Source of the DNA: Mactra quadrangularis
Lineage: Eukaryota > Mollusca > Bivalvia > Venerida > Mactridae
DNA: 64,000 nucleotides
Direction of reading: 5' to 3'
Assembly: GCA_025267735.1 (NCBI GenBank)
Contig: CM046309.1
Coordinates: 33,641,202 to 33,705,201 of the forward strand
A model generated the notes under the pieces. It was given only the letters and a program-made list of their open reading frames with translations. It made no database searches and was not told the origin of the DNA. Position 1 is the stretch's first letter; every line of letters begins with the position of its first letter. Positions 49,141 through 63,355 of the stretch are shown in pieces. The translations under genes were made by a program, and so were the position numbers.

Positions 49141-51841
49141 AAAGTTGTTGTTTTAGAACATGGGACAATAGATCCTAGTTACCTTGAGTTGAAAATATTG
49201 GCAAGCATTCTGCACAAAACAAGTGGGAACTAATACCCTAAAATCTCTTGTAATTAACATATCACATTTTAGACGATTTTCCATCGAGAGAGAAATTAAC
49301 CTTATATTTAGTTTCTTTTATATCCAACCATTTCTCATCAGTACCAAGTCACAGCAGTAGATCTAGTATAGTTCATAAAAGATATATGAATATTGAATGA
49401 TAACATCCATCTATCATGGATACACCAAAAAACTGACACAACAATGGTATTGAACTCGTCATATTAATAGTTTTATCACCTAATTACCATCTGGTTCCTA
49501 CATTTATATCTATGATATATGATATTTTTGCGAGAGGGTTCATACCACACACTGTGTTATAACTTCCAAACATGTCGATTTTTCATCCCGCACCTTTACT
49601 CATCAATGTACTACATTTACTAGTACATGTTTTATACACTGGATTTATAACAATTTGAAGGATCATTGGTAAATGTTTACGGACTGATCCCGAAGTTTAG
49701 GAATTTTGAGACCTGAAATTAATTTCTCTTGTGGAAAATGCTATAATGTTATTAACCAAAAAAATGCGATTGAAACAAGATTTTAAAAAATATATATTCG
49801 GCGCTGTGCATGGTTAATTCTGTTTGAAGTATAAAATTAATTTTATAATATGACTTTAAACTACCATTGATTTTGACAGTTTACTTAACTTTTTTCGCTT
49901 TCCGTATATTGATAATTTGGACCGTATACTAAACTTTTTATCGAGACCCGCATATAGAAAATTTTGGCCCGTATACATAACTTATTTTCGGTACAACTTA
50001 TGGTATCATATACTTTATTTATTCCTCAATACCGGAAGAAAATTGCATTAGACAAACAGAAATGGTAGATAAATTGTATTGGTTAAAATATAGGTCAGCT
50101 GCGCCGAAAAAATACATCCACGGGATAGTTTCAAGTAATTAATACAACACAACAGTCTAAGCATAGCGATATTACTTGCATCATCGGTAACCCGGGGTAA
50201 TTTTTGTCAACGATATTATTCAAAGCGTATTAGTATCGTGGGTTACAGACGATCATGACTAATGGTTAAGCTTTAATGTCTTAAACTTAATGTACCACAA
50301 AGTTTGAAGAGTCTTAGCAGCACCATCACAATGGCATGCTCACTAAACTTTCGTGAATGATTTATTTGACTTTAAAATCAAGATTAACTTACATCTTCTA
50401 AGCGATGTATTTTATATTCCAAAGTAACATGGTTTACATGAAATGATCCGACGTGAAGAGAATGCTAGACAAACTTATTCTTTTGCAGAGGATTTAAATG
50501 AAATTAAAGCTTTCTGAAGAATGTAACGATGAATAAAGGATACCTCATTGAGAAATCTTTGAATGTGAAAAATAAATCCTGAAAGGAATAATTTTACTTT
50601 TCCTGAAAACGCATAAAGACTGTTTTTATCCTATCTATTCGGTAACAGATTTACATCAAATTATTTTGTCATGATAAATGCATTATTTCTTCATGTTAAA
50701 ATTAAAGCAAAAATTCATATTTTTGTGACATCTGTGCAATTTCAGAATCTAATATGTTTCTTCTAGTCATGTTAAAATTAGTAAAAATCTTCTTTTGAAC
50801 TTGGCTTTGTTTCATACCAGCTACAATAAGGAGGAAACTGAATATATTAATCGCAACATGTTTTTGAATGCCTTATGGCAAGAGTACGGCACCATATTTA
50901 TGATACATGTAAATTTTAATTACATGTTCTATCATAGTAATTAAAACAAATTACTTCTGGCGTTTTTCCTTTTAAAACTTCACATTATTACTTCACTCTA
51001 TTCACATATGCAATTAAAAGATTCACCCATTTATAGTAAGGTTACACTTATTGTTCTGAAGGCATTGAGTTGCTCTCTAGTAAACATTGAACTGCAAAAA
51101 AACCTTATGTCTTAGGCGTAAGAAGAACATTAATTGAAAACGTGTTTTTTTACTACAAAAAGAAACATTCTAAATAAGAGAGAGAAATGCGTATAGTTCA
51201 GTAAACAATGAAGTAAACAATGAGACATACAATCTATAGATTTGGTATTATGACATAAAATGATCCCTGATTAATCTAGCTAGTTAATTGATGAAAACTA
51301 GATGTGAACATTTAGTTACAAAGCCTTGCATAGTTTTCTTTACTACTTGTGGAAACATAAACATTGTATAAACTTAAACATTGACATTTCATTTAAAATC
51401 ACCAGAGTACTTAACCACAATAATTCTTTTGGCTCTTTGAATACCATATTATCATGTTATATGAAGAAGGAGGTCTCAGAAAATTACATTTTGTCCATAC
51501 GCAATATGAACAATGAATTAAAGCATCAAACTTACATTTTGATATGCAGAGAGTTTTTACCCTTGATGTAAACCCTTTAAGTGATTTAAAAATGACATTA
51601 ATATTACGATATAAACTTCAAATACAAAAAGTAAAGGCAATAAAATGAGACTATCACCTTAGTAAAAGTGTTATATCATGCCAGCATTTAAAGTTCTCGG
51701 TCTGTGACAACGATTGCATGTCGGCTCATCACAAATGTATATGACCATAGCGGATAGTTTTAGTCGGAAAAGGAATTCATTTCGACATGCAAATGTAACA
51801 TAATTTAATACTTAGAAATAGAATTACCGTCAGACAGGAAG

Positions 51842-51850
51842 TATAAAAGG
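51842..51850 (+). promoter_or_regulatory. TATA box-like TATAAAAGG (unit C)
   Basis: Unchanged in the diverged copy C. Confidence 0.35.
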
Positions 51851-52011
51851 CTCTTAACAAATACTAAAGTACAGATTTGCGTGAGTAGTCCCCAACAATA
51901 AATCTAGGAAGAGAACTTTTTGACACATTAAATGGCTTAACTGACATATTCTCTATCATTTCACGTGTGTTGTGGACAGCCTTTTAACATTCCGAGTGTA
52001 GTCAGCGAGGG

Positions 52012-52062
52012 ATGGATGAAGTAGAGCTGAAGGAAGAACGTAGTTCCTTGAATGTATTTTAA
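52012..52062 (+). CDS. Possible 16-codon small ORF (unit C)
   Basis: Reads MDEVELKEERSSLNVF. Counterpart of 780-830 in the diverged copy. The start and stop are retained. Confidence 0.15.
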   Translation: MDEVELKEERSSLNVF

Positions 52063-53763
52063 AACTTACTTGGTTTAATATATATTACTAGCTGGCTTAA
52101 TGACCCTTCATTTGTATGCAAATTTATCCTTAATGCAATCTTACGATGTTTGACAATAAATTATATCAAACTAACAAATACTTAGCCAGATTCTGATGGT
52201 ATGAATGTTTCAACTGCAAACCTAATTAGAAAATGTTAAAAATGTTTCTAGCTCAATGCATCAACTAAAAACTAGCATGCAAAAACTTACCAGCCCACTC
52301 TGGACGTTCTAATCACATTGACCACAATAGAGCCCATTAATGTTCTAGAGACTAGATCATTAATGCTGTAGAAGCGCTTCGTCCTATATTAGTCTATGAA
52401 CAACTATATGACTGAGTTGTTAGGGCATTTTGATTACTTTCAAAACAAATTTCGTAAAGTCTTTATGGAATTTGTTCATTATACTAATCTTCACAGTTTT
52501 TGAATATGTATTGGTTGCCTCGGGTTGGTAGCTTTTCCAAATTCATCTATTAAATTAAATAAATTATACTTGAACCCTCATTCATTGATTTTAGTGAACA
52601 TATAAGCAACAAAAAGAACATAAAGCTCACCTGCTAAACATATTTTAGGAATATTTACCACGATCTAATTAAAAACAAAACATTTCACTCCATATCTCCG
52701 GGGAAAAGACATTGGTGACATTTAGGTTATGTTTTATAAATATATTTCAATTTAGAAAACATATTTGTTTTCATTGACTCAATACATTAAAGAAATGAAA
52801 TGTTTTATGTTATAGGCAATGAAACTGAAATCGACATTAAACAGCTTTAGGGAAGTATTCTGCAGTAAAAAGGGGCGGCTTCTTTTAAGACGTACTCTTT
52901 GAGCTATTTGCCTCGATGAATCCCTCAAACAAGTTATTGAAATAATGTAAAATGACAATTTTGACTTAAAGTTTAACAAATTTTAGTTAAGATATTTATA
53001 TGATAATTAACCTGTGTTACTGCCATATATATATATATCTAATTTACATTTGTTGAAAGTTTAAACGCAATTGTCTAAAACATTAAAAGTACGTTTGCAA
53101 TATTAATATTAACGGATACGAAAACGTATTGTGGTTGTGTTTATATTTAACCTCATTTTTTGTAAAAGTAACACGATATAACCTTTTGTGTTGCTTTCCT
53201 GTAAAAACGAACAAAATATAAATACTGACTAGGAGTTGGTGTGTCCAAAAGAAATCTGTATACATAAGTTTGGTGTTTGTATATCAACGAGCGGAATCGA
53301 TAGAGATGTACATAAAATGTTAACTATCGTTTTAATAATTGAACTATGAATACAATTCATAGATTGAACTGTTACAATGTAGCGTGTTCCAAAACATTTC
53401 AAAAGAGAAAATAAATTTTTAACTCATGGGAATTTCAAAAGAGGTGCACAATATGATATACAATTCTTAATGTGTAAAGTCAAAGCTTTAATAGGCCATT
53501 CTTTATCAAGTTATATAATATGCATAGACGAATTATTTATAAAAAAAATGAATATAAAAAGGAAACTCAGTACAAAAATGAAACTTTACATATATATCTC
53601 ATAATTTGCATACAGTATATAAGCAGTCATCTTGTCATTTGATTTAAAGAATAATTGATTTCTGAATTGAAATATGTAAATGTTTGATAACGCAGTATAT
53701 TTTTAAAGAATGTTTATAAACATATATCTCGACTTTATGGCGCTTCCAACTAATGTGTATCTT

Positions 53764-53767
53764 TAAT
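53764..53767 (+). other. Empty target site in unit C
   Basis: The same uninterrupted CTTTAATGTATAC context is found in the older copy C. The insertion in unit B is therefore the derived state, rather than A having lost the element. Confidence 0.85.
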
Positions 53768-54017
53768 GTATACAATAAATACTTCTTTTTTAAGTTAATG
53801 CTATATTATTTGTTTGTTGTTCATTTGAGAATTAAATGAATCCTGTTTAATGCTGTTATTAGAATGTAGAAAAACATCATGCGTAAAACGTATACTACTA
53901 ATCCCATGTGGAGTTATCTCGTAATTTGATTTAGATTTAATTGCAAGTTGCAGTGTAGGCAGTAGAATTTATACTATTTGAAGGTTGAATGAGAAGAATT
54001 AATACAAATAGTTTATG

Positions 54018-54053
54018 TCTCCTGAGTGATAAATATCATTTATCACGAGGAGA
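54018..54053. other. Conserved two-part hairpin (unit C)
   Basis: Stems are unchanged. The single difference within the structure is in the loop (TATCA instead of TATCG). Confidence 0.6.
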
Positions 54054-56150
54054 TGTCGACAAATATCTGTTCATGTAATACTCTTCATCGTTTATTAATT
54101 TTGAAACTAATTTTATATGTGTACAATACAATTTTATCATTTCAAAATCATTAAACTCTTGACAACAAAAAGGTAACATAAGTATCTTCTATTTTGTCAG
54201 AAAAATAGAAACTCTTTACTGTAAAAGATCTTGATATCTTACAATATGCTTTGCCTATTTTTTCTTTAAATAAGTGATAATTGTGGAATTTTATGCATCC
54301 GAATCAGTATTTTACTGGCTTTGTTTAAAGTTGAAGCTATGTGCAGGTTTCCATAAACATACTTTGACGATAAAAAGGACAGCAATGGGGTGTTGCTTAA
54401 TGTCACAATAAATCAAATATAGTCTGCAATACAACCTTGAATGTCAGTAAAAAACTCCGACCAATATATCACAGTAATACTGGCTGAAGTCTTTTTTTTC
54501 TACAATCAAGTGTGAAATGTAACATTGGTGTTTTAAACAATTGCATAATTGATGATCATTTCAGAATGAATTTTTAAAAGAAAAGTCACTAATTCATATA
54601 TAACTATTAAGGATATAAAGTCTTGTATACTTACGTACAACACAAACTTGTAAAAAGATATATCCGACTAAGAATGTGACACATCCCCATGCTTCATTAA
54701 TGGTTTGTGATAGTTTTAGTGTTTTTCTTAACTTTGTCTGCAATAATGTCCCGTATGATTTTTGTAAGCATGGAACGTCGTACCTCAAGATAGTGATGTC
54801 GATAGTTTTTCTACATTTTGAAAATAAAGTGGCATAAACGAGCAACATACACGTTAACTAAGAGATATATTAGATATTTAATAGTATTACATGTATTATA
54901 TAGCCATGTTACAGTTAGCAAAAATATATTGCATTTTATGAAAGCTTGATATCGGGCATAAAATCAATGTCTGATTTCTTAGTCATTTGGTTAAAGTTTG
55001 AAACAAATTCTGTATGATAATTTCTGTTTTTGTTATGTTTTCTAATTTTCACAGTTTTAGTTTATGTATGGCTTGCCTCAGGTAGTTATCTTTCCTTATT
55101 TATCTGGAGAAAGGATACTTTATAGTCAAACTCATATTTAAACATTCCATGATCTCAGCGAACACGTAAGAAATATAAAGATCACCTGCTGGATAGATTT
55201 CATGAAAATTTAACAAATCCTAAGTAAAAATATTTCACTCCATGTCTTCAGGGAAAAAGCCATTGGTGACATTTAGAAAATCACAATAAATAACTTGGAA
55301 AACTGATGAGTATTGTCTCATTGACACAATACATTGTAGGAATGAAATTTTAAGTACAATCCTCAATAGAATAGCTAAAACACTGCAGTTTATAATTAGT
55401 TTTTATGTCAGAGGATATTTGCTCTTAAGACTGCATTAACAGCGACCCGTTGTTTCAAAATTCAGATGCTGCACTTGCTGGCAACTTTTTGGTAAAAGTA
55501 ACAACCATATAGATTCAAATAATCTAAATCCAGCTATGATATAAGCAAGTAAACATGTTCTCTTCAAAATATGACATCATTGCACTACTGAATTTGAAAA
55601 AAAACATATGAAAAAACACATGTACAGTGTTAAGCAAGTTATTTATAGAAAAAGTGTCATGTCTGTCTCCCATATAAATTTCAAGAAGCTGCTTACTTAC
55701 ATGTTTTATCTACCTAATTTTTATTCAGTCAATGTTCTAAATGAAAGAGTAAATTACTTATAATATTGCCTCAAGGAATAGAAAAACAAAACCATTTTAG
55801 CAATAACACTAGGTATTGACCAAGAACATTCTAAATTTTATATGTTTTAACTTCATTATGTCGCAGACACGGAAGTATCGCATAAATTCACATTATATCG
55901 CTAGAAGCAGAATAGTGGAAACTGGAAAGTAATGATGTTTAGAGCAATTATAACATGGAACATTTACTTTTAATACTAATTTGTTTTAAAGTAATTTACT
56001 AATACCATTCTAGGTACTTCAGTTAGTTATTCCCTTCATCATTCTAATGGTCTAGACAATATGTGTTCCAAAAATAGTAAATACCCATTCCATCTGGGAT
56101 TTATATTTAGAAAAAGACAAGGAAAGCTTTAACAATTCGTTGTGATTTTC

Positions 56151-56162
56151 GGGGGGGGGGGG
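56151..56162 (+). repeat. Homopolymer G12 (unit C)
   Basis: Replaces GTGCTTTTT found at the same place in units A and B. Either a unit-specific expansion or a consensus error. Confidence 0.85.
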
Positions 56163-56576
56163 TTTCACAAATATATTGCTTAACTTAATCAAACAAAATA
56201 AATAATAAATACTAAAGGAATTTAGCATGTATAAAATAAATTATGTTCTTTTTAAATTCAGCCAGTGTTTTGAGAGCCATACGCATGTTCCAAAACTATA
56301 TCTAAATTATTGCTTTGTCTATACTTATGTATAAATAACTTTCTTCATAACTAAGTTGAGTATATAGATATGATCGTTAGTCAATTGATGTCGGTAATAG
56401 CCTACAAAGTACATTGTAAATAGACAGATGGTAATACTCTGAAATGTAAGTGGTATGACTCCATTACAAAAATATACATCGACTTTAATATCACTCCTCA
56501 TACCAAAACTGGCATATTCCCATCTGTCCTTCGAAAAGTTATTGATATCTTAAAGCAACAGGAAAGTTACAATACA

Positions 56577-56856
56577 GTTTGATATATGTGACGTCATACC
56601 ATTGTCATGGGAATAGTATCTAGAAAATATACCGTGTTAAATAAGATCACTATACTAAAATGTTCTCAGGGTGTCCCTAAGTTATCACTATTAACCTTAC
56701 TGATATACGAGAAGGAGATATTGAGAATAAAATGTTGGTTAATTATAACAAATGAAGAGTGTTTCTAACGCTACAACTTGATATAGGACCACTTTACTTG
56801 AACAGTATAAAGAAGGTGAAACACTAAATTAGACGTTTCAAAAGGAAATACCAATG
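56577..56856 (+). promoter_or_regulatory. Conserved noncoding block with CRE (unit C)
   Basis: Counterpart in the diverged copy. The CRE is at 56589-56596 and is unchanged, as are about 40 bases on its 3' side. Confidence 0.5.
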
Positions 56857-57699
56857 TTGTGTTTCAAACAACATACCGATGCATCAACTAGTCTGTCTAC
56901 GTACAATTAAAAATGTTTATATTAGTTTTCGCTGACCCAATACAGCATATTTAAAAATAGTATTATTATTTCTTGTTCATGAACTAAATCCTGCATCAAG
57001 TACGCCGATAACAACATGTGTAAAATGTTTTCCTCTATTATACTATTCCCATAGGTGTTATCTCATTATTTGATTTAGTTTTAATTTCACATCTTAGTGC
57101 TTGCAGTAGGCTTACACACATTTACACTCCTACTTGTGCGGGGGTTTCAATAACTCTCGCAACACTGCGGTGGACGGTATCAGATAATATAATTAATATA
57201 TTGTTTCACAAATTACAAAAACAGTGATGGGCTAAACTAACTGAAGGCGATCAATTTCATAAGACTCTTTTTAAAGTGGTGTAAATCATATACAGATTGT
57301 TTGTGTAATAGTATTCGGTTTTATATAGGGTGGATAGATATACGAGTAAACTTATACGTTATGTTTAAAATGAAAAAAATATATTTTGAGAATTAGATTA
57401 CTAAAACATGCTATGTTATATTAAACTATACAAAATTAACAACAAGCATACAAAATATTGGTTTCGATATAGTGATTTGTTTATTATCGATACCATTCGG
57501 GTTATGTAGTGGACCTGGCGTTTTTTCCACACCAACTAGAGCCATATTGTGGCCTAAATTGCAAATAATACGTTGAAGCTTTTGCGTCAAGTTCTTACGG
57601 TGTAAGTATTCGTTTTATCATGCTTGAATTTTAGTTTGATATGTTGAAAAATATGCTTATCTGTTAAAGTAGGCATACAGATGATTTTGTATGCCTAAA

Positions 57700-58000
57700 T
57701 ATGAAAACAATACACTAAATTACACAGCACTTAACAATATTGCATAACATTGTATTTGACATAACTCAGCATATAAATACATTTACCCATCTAGACACTC
57801 TCAACAATAAATGACACATCACTTAATAACATAACACAACTTTTTTACACAAAACCAAACTACACAAGACCTAACTATGCAACATACAGCAACGAATTAC
57901 ACAATTTCACTTAACTAACACAGGACTCAATTACACTAAATAAATGGCCACAAAACTCAACTGATTTACACATAACTGAAATACACCATACATAACTATA
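57700..58000 (+). repeat. C-over-G skewed, ACACAACT-rich degenerate repeat
   Basis: A hand count over 57721-57960 gives 60 C and 15 G. The text is full of irregular ACACAA, TAACACA, AACTCAACT and TACACA motifs with no fixed period. It looks like a decayed simple repeat or minisatellite. No gene is seen. Confidence 0.65.
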
Positions 58001-61000
58001 CTTAAAGAGTATTTATGTATTAGATCAGATATATGTACATGTAACTACTATAAGTGTGAAAATCTTTTTATGCGAATTTGTAAGGATCAAATCCCAAATG
58101 GTTATTGAGAATTAAACTATATTTCTTAGAACGCTCCTTTGTCTATATTTATACAATGTGCAAACATTGTCTGGTTTACTTGTGGAATACAAATATGTAG
58201 AAGGCCAACACTGCAGACGATTGTATCAAGTTTAACAGTTTTGAAAATATTTCTAATTACTGTAGCTGTTATATATACAAGTAACTTGATATTTTGTTTC
58301 TTGTGATTTATATACTACGATAACAATAACTTAAGTTGTTGTGACCTTTAATTTATTTTAAAAAAAACCACTATAAATCAAGAACATAATATGATATAGT
58401 TAACAAATGTGGAATTGAATTGACAATAACATGTAAATGACAAAATTTACAAGACAATGTACCTAAGGTTATACAAGACCAGAATGCTGATTTTCTTATC
58501 TGTCTAATCACATTCATTCTATGTGAATTTAAATCTGTTTTGGTTCACTAATCTTTTCCAACTACAGTTTACCCTTGGTTTGAAGGATATTATCAAGAAT
58601 AAAAGACAGGCGGGTAACATTACTTAAATCTAATTTGTTTAACTATGTTAAATAATACTTTGTACACTATGTTACATTTAGCCAAGTTTTTACCCAGCTA
58701 GAGAAATTACTTTCTGAGTTTCCCAGGTTCAACTTGCTTGTATGGCTGACAAACTCCAAATTGAGTATCCTATCATCTATGTAGTTTTTTATTACATTAA
58801 TGTATATGTGATCATGATAAAAATAATAGTGCACTTATTGTACTCAATGACACAATGCCTAAATACAATGTTCTTGCGACAAAAAAAATGTTAGCTTTCC
58901 TTACTATAGACAGTAACTTTTGTTCATATTATATATTTACAATTTAATATATATTTCCACTACCTGAAGCGTTAAAATGTTCTTTCTTTTTTTAGTAAAT
59001 GGAGCGTCTATATATATTTAATTAAATTCCAACAAGCGATTAAATAAATGTATGACTAAACACTATAATTTCATATAATAGTGAAAATAAAGAGAACGAT
59101 CATGTTGCTTTCTTAAATTCTACATAATTCTACACTATTTCTACAATTATTTGTTCCGTTATATCAAGAATATGAGCAATAATCACAGATATTTCATCAT
59201 AAAATAAACTGAAGTCAAATAAATGCGCAAATATTTTGCATTGCTATGATTTATTGCCGTAATAACATAGAGATAAGACTGAACAATGGTGTAAAATCAC
59301 AAGGCATAACGATAATGTTTTCAAAGTTTGCCTGAATTAAATTGTAAAGTGATTGCTAACATATGATTAACGTTTGACGTTGAATATGGCAACATCTTAC
59401 GTGGGTCTTTATTATCCTAAAAATCCTCGATGTCATTAAAATTTTGAGACAGGCTATGTTTATGTTAATGCAATGAATTTCACTTTGTAGGGATCATTGT
59501 GTTTACATTATCCAACAAGTTTGATGGAATTTTCTTGAAAAAAAGATGATGTGACTCACGAGGACTCGATTTCATAAAACATCTTTAATCAAGATTTGTG
59601 TTCGTGTTCAGTATTCTTGAGAATCTTAGGTCATACTCCCTGGAGCACAAAGCTTTCCTACAGGTGATGAAGTCGGTGAAATTATATTTGAACAAAATAA
59701 GACAGCGTGTCGTTATGTTTTGTATTAAAGTCAGACAAATTGTGTTCAAAAAGGTTTTATGAATTCACCTGGGTCCCTTATGTCAACGATTGTTAAAATG
59801 TTAAGATACCATTGAATTGATGGAAATATAAAATGCTTTTAGCATGATCGCTAATGGCTAAAACTTTACAGATATCATGTAGTTGCTTCGAAATGCATTA
59901 GAACTTTTAAGATTAAATATTTATTTTGTAGTAAGATTCGATGAGGAGTATATTTTCTGGAAAAGTAACAGAATTGGTTTGGTAAAAATCAAAGACAATA
60001 TAAGTACATATAAAAACAAACTGCACACATTAGCAAATTGGGTGCTTATTATTTGTAATGTTTACTTATATACTTTTAATAATCGTTTTTTGGAACAAGT
60101 AAGTCTCCTTTTTAAATAGAATATTGCTTTCACAAATTTCTTGAAAGTGTTTGAAGCTATTTCCGATATTTGATTGCATTTATTGTAAGCCATGCAATAA
60201 CGTACTTTATATAGAAATATGGTAATATATTTTATTTGACTCAATAACTATTTGTATAAGGACGAAAATTATTTCAGAAGGCTTAATTCGAAACATGCAC
60301 CTTAACACACATTTTACTAAGTCAAGTTCCTTTCAAGCTGATACTTTTTGCTTTTTGTTACGATCAACCGATAATTAAATCAAAGTTATATATTATTATT
60401 GCATCTAACAAGATATTGTTATGAGAATGTGAGGCCTAATGTTGATAGTTTTACCTATTTTGCATTTTTGTGAGTTACAGCTTACAAAACTCAACTCACA
60501 ACATTTGTTCTCGAATACAAAAACATAGCACTTGCCTATTTCTGTAATACAAACTCATTCAAAAATGTAATATTTGTTTAACGCGTCTGGAGACGTTCCA
60601 TTCTTTATTTTATGTAGCCTAGGAAAAACATTATTGACGCCCATGTCATACACATGTTTGCATTTCTCCAGCACGATGTTTAAGGAAATATGATTAATAT
60701 AGCTGTAACCTATACCGTTTGTTATTTTCATTGCCCTCACGTATTTGTTTATTTACATACTGTCATATAGAAATGATTTAAGTTAATTAGATAAATGATG
60801 AAATACTTTAGGCAGTAATAATTTCAGACATTAATGATATAAATCTATATGTTTGTGAGTTATTGAACATATTTATTACTGCTTGCACATGTATCATGAA
60901 TTTTACATTTTTACAATATTTTTGCCCGTTTGCTCTAAAGTCAAAGCGTCAGATGTACTGTTTTGTGGAATGTATAAAACACGCTTTGTCGCCGAGCTTT

Positions 61001-63137
61001 AGCTCATTTGACAAAAGTAAATAATTGATATTAGAATTTGCAAAATGAATAATTATGTCTTCTTTTGAATGGCAGAAACTACATATTTGCATATGTGTTT
61101 GATAATAGCGATCTGACAAAAATACTGGTTCTCATGTTACTGTAATTTGAACAAACACGAAATTTTATAGAAGTATAATCAGATTAAAGCTAAAATAAAC
61201 AACTGGCATTAATAGATTTATAAGCTATGTTGTCTGTATTTAATTTCTTTTATCATCACCAATGTGAACTGCAAGCTAGCCTAAAATTGTATTTATATTT
61301 AGTAATTGTATCCGGTATTTAAAGCAAACACTTTTCCATTTTAAATTTGTCATTTCTGTTTTCGTTCTTAGTAAAAACAACAATTTATAGATAGCAATCG
61401 TTAGAACAACGATAACGATCTGTATATTACCACTATTAACTCTTAACTATGTCATTAATTCAAAAACTCATTCAATCCCAAGGGAAATTCATTAATGCAT
61501 AGGCTCTTTTAAATTCTAATCTAATAGGGTGAGCATTATGCACGTTGTACTGATCTTTAAATGCTATACTTTATTGATGACATCTATAAATACTAAAGGA
61601 ACATGTTGCACTCGCAATTGTAATCTGTTTTACTGAGGGATCAAACAAATTAGCAATGCATAATAATGGTACAACAAGCCATATGGAAAAATGAGTAAGA
61701 AAGATAAAACATGAATATTTGCACAAAGAAACACACAGTGTGCAGTTAAGTTTAATACTAGGTTTAAATAAGAGTGTTGCGTCTAAAACCTTGATAAAAC
61801 TTTTAATGCATTGGCATATACTCTTTATTTCTTTTTATTTGTTATAAATTTGGAAGTTTAAATTATATTCTGTAGACTTTTCGTCAATCATTAAAGATTT
61901 TGTGGTGGGTCCATGAATGGTAACTATGACATATAGCATTGCCAAATGATTTTAACAAAGTATGCTCTCACTGTACCTCTGAAAATCAAATTTACTCAAT
62001 CCTGGCAAACTAGACTACGTAACATTTATATGCATGGGTATAAAGTTATATAGTCTAAATCCAAAAAACATAAAGTACACTCTTTGAAAAGTATCATTAT
62101 ATAGTGGCCCAATACAAAATTTGTTAACAATATGCCTAAAGGGTCCATGAGCAGGATTGCAAGTCATATTAGGAAACATCTGTACAGGGTATCGGTCAAT
62201 CGATCTGTGCCACAATGACATTTTTGTTTATTCTGCGCTAAATGGAAACATTATTTTTGACGCAAGAATTGAAGTGAAAATGCATTGTCTAGAAGTGTTG
62301 CCGAATTTAGCCCACCACCGCTTGTCATGTCTAAAATTATAATAATGAAACGTTTATTTGCCTATATCATATACACATAGAGCATCAAGAAATAATTTAT
62401 TGTAGACGCCACATCTGGTTTTAGTGATGATACAATACACCCTAGACATGCATTATAACGATTAAACTGTTGATAGCCTCAACTGTGAGGAAACCGTGCC
62501 AAAGAAAACAATATAAGTGTCTAGCAAAAGTTTATGTTTTAGACAGAAATGTAGATAATATAACACACTAAATAACTGTTCTGCATAACAACAAACTATT
62601 TTGCCACCTTATTGACATGAATATTCGTGTCTGCCAAATTTGTAAGAAAAATGTTTTACTTATACAAATATGTATGTAAGACCTAGATAGTATATATATC
62701 GTCGAGGTTAAAAATTTTTCTGTTACAATATATATCAAGAATCAATTCATTTACAGCACTATAGACCCTTAGGGTGCTAGAAAATAGATTTGAATAGTAT
62801 CTGTCGATTTCCTTATGGTATCGAGTTATGAATGGGTATATGTTATGGGGTTGAATTTCTTTGCATTATTTGTCACTTGCACTAAAGAAAGATTTGAAGT
62901 TTAGCAATGACAAATACATTAATGTCGAAATATTTAATACTTTTATATCTTGCCCAGTGGTTAGGGCCTTTCGCATTGATGAGTTTGTAACACTAGAAAA
63001 CGCACGATCGAGGTATTAATTCGAAGCTTTTGTCTAATATTTATGACTCATTATGCCTCCAATTAATGATCTAGGTTCCCTTTAAGTCCTTTTCTCAATT
63101 AAAACTACATTTTAAACTCTTCAGTTTTACAAATAGG

Positions 63138-63355
63138 TGATGTACATAAAATACAAGACTAAATAGCCTTAACAGTTATAAATAAATTAGTGACTTTCCT
63201 TTTAGACATTCATTCTGAATTGCTCATCAATTATGCAATTGTTTGAAACACCAATGTTACTTTTCACACTTGATTGTAGAAAAAGCCTGCAGTCAGTATT
63301 ACTGTGATATATTGGTCAGAGTTTTTTACTGACATTCAAGGTTTTATTGCAGACG
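63138..63355 (-). repeat. Inverted ~218-bp fragment of the tandem unit
   Basis: The reverse complement matches unit A about 3531-3750, unit B about 34774-34994 and unit C about 54422-54635. It shares GTCAGTAAAAAACT, GACCAATATATCACAGTAAT, CAAACAATTGCATAATTGAT and GTCACTA. It is closest to unit C (shares CAAGTGTGAAA, AACATTGGTGTTT, CAGAATGAAT). Similarity stops sharply on both sides. It may be a broken inverted copy of the unit or a dispersed repeat. Confidence 0.85.

Larger units (their letters stand above)
18787..51257 (+). repeat. Tandem unit B (interrupted by a 12.45-kb element)
   Basis: Second head-to-tail copy of the unit. After removing the transposon at 21263-33714 and one 4-bp target duplication, about 20.0 kb remain, about 1.2 kb more than unit A. 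The excess is mostly an extra ~0.69-kb module at 41701-43085 and insertions in part Y near 44400-44575, 46755-46800 and 48870-49140. The X part corresponds to unit A with an offset of about 18786 before the transposon and 31244 after it, with very few substitutions and almost no indels. The Y part diverges sharply from ~43763. Confidence 0.93.
43763..51257 (+). repeat. Part Y of unit B (diverged segment)
   Basis: Counterpart of 11830-18786. It is longer by about 0.5 kb through extra sequence near 44400-44575, a (GTT)n-bearing insertion near 46755-46800, and ~270 bp near 48870-49140 that unit A lacks. No gene is recognisable. The old module pair seen in unit A is also present (about 45545-45890 and 49790-50120). 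Confidence 0.8.
51258..57289 (+). repeat. Tandem unit C, 3'-truncated (~6.0 kb)
   Basis: Third direct copy, matching unit A from 1 to about 6401, where similarity ends abruptly at ~57289. By eye it differs from A and B by about 10%, with many small indels. It lacks about 440 bp present in A (about 2885-3325) and B, and carries an extra ~60 bp near 53170-53260. The transposon target site is empty here (53764-53767). Some stretches are much better conserved than the average, notably 56577-56856. No coding gene is seen. Confidence 0.9.

Noticed and set aside
56151..56162. G12 run as a quadruplex or regulatory site
   Set aside because: A single homopolymer in one unit, prone to sequencing error. 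No further G-tracts nearby.
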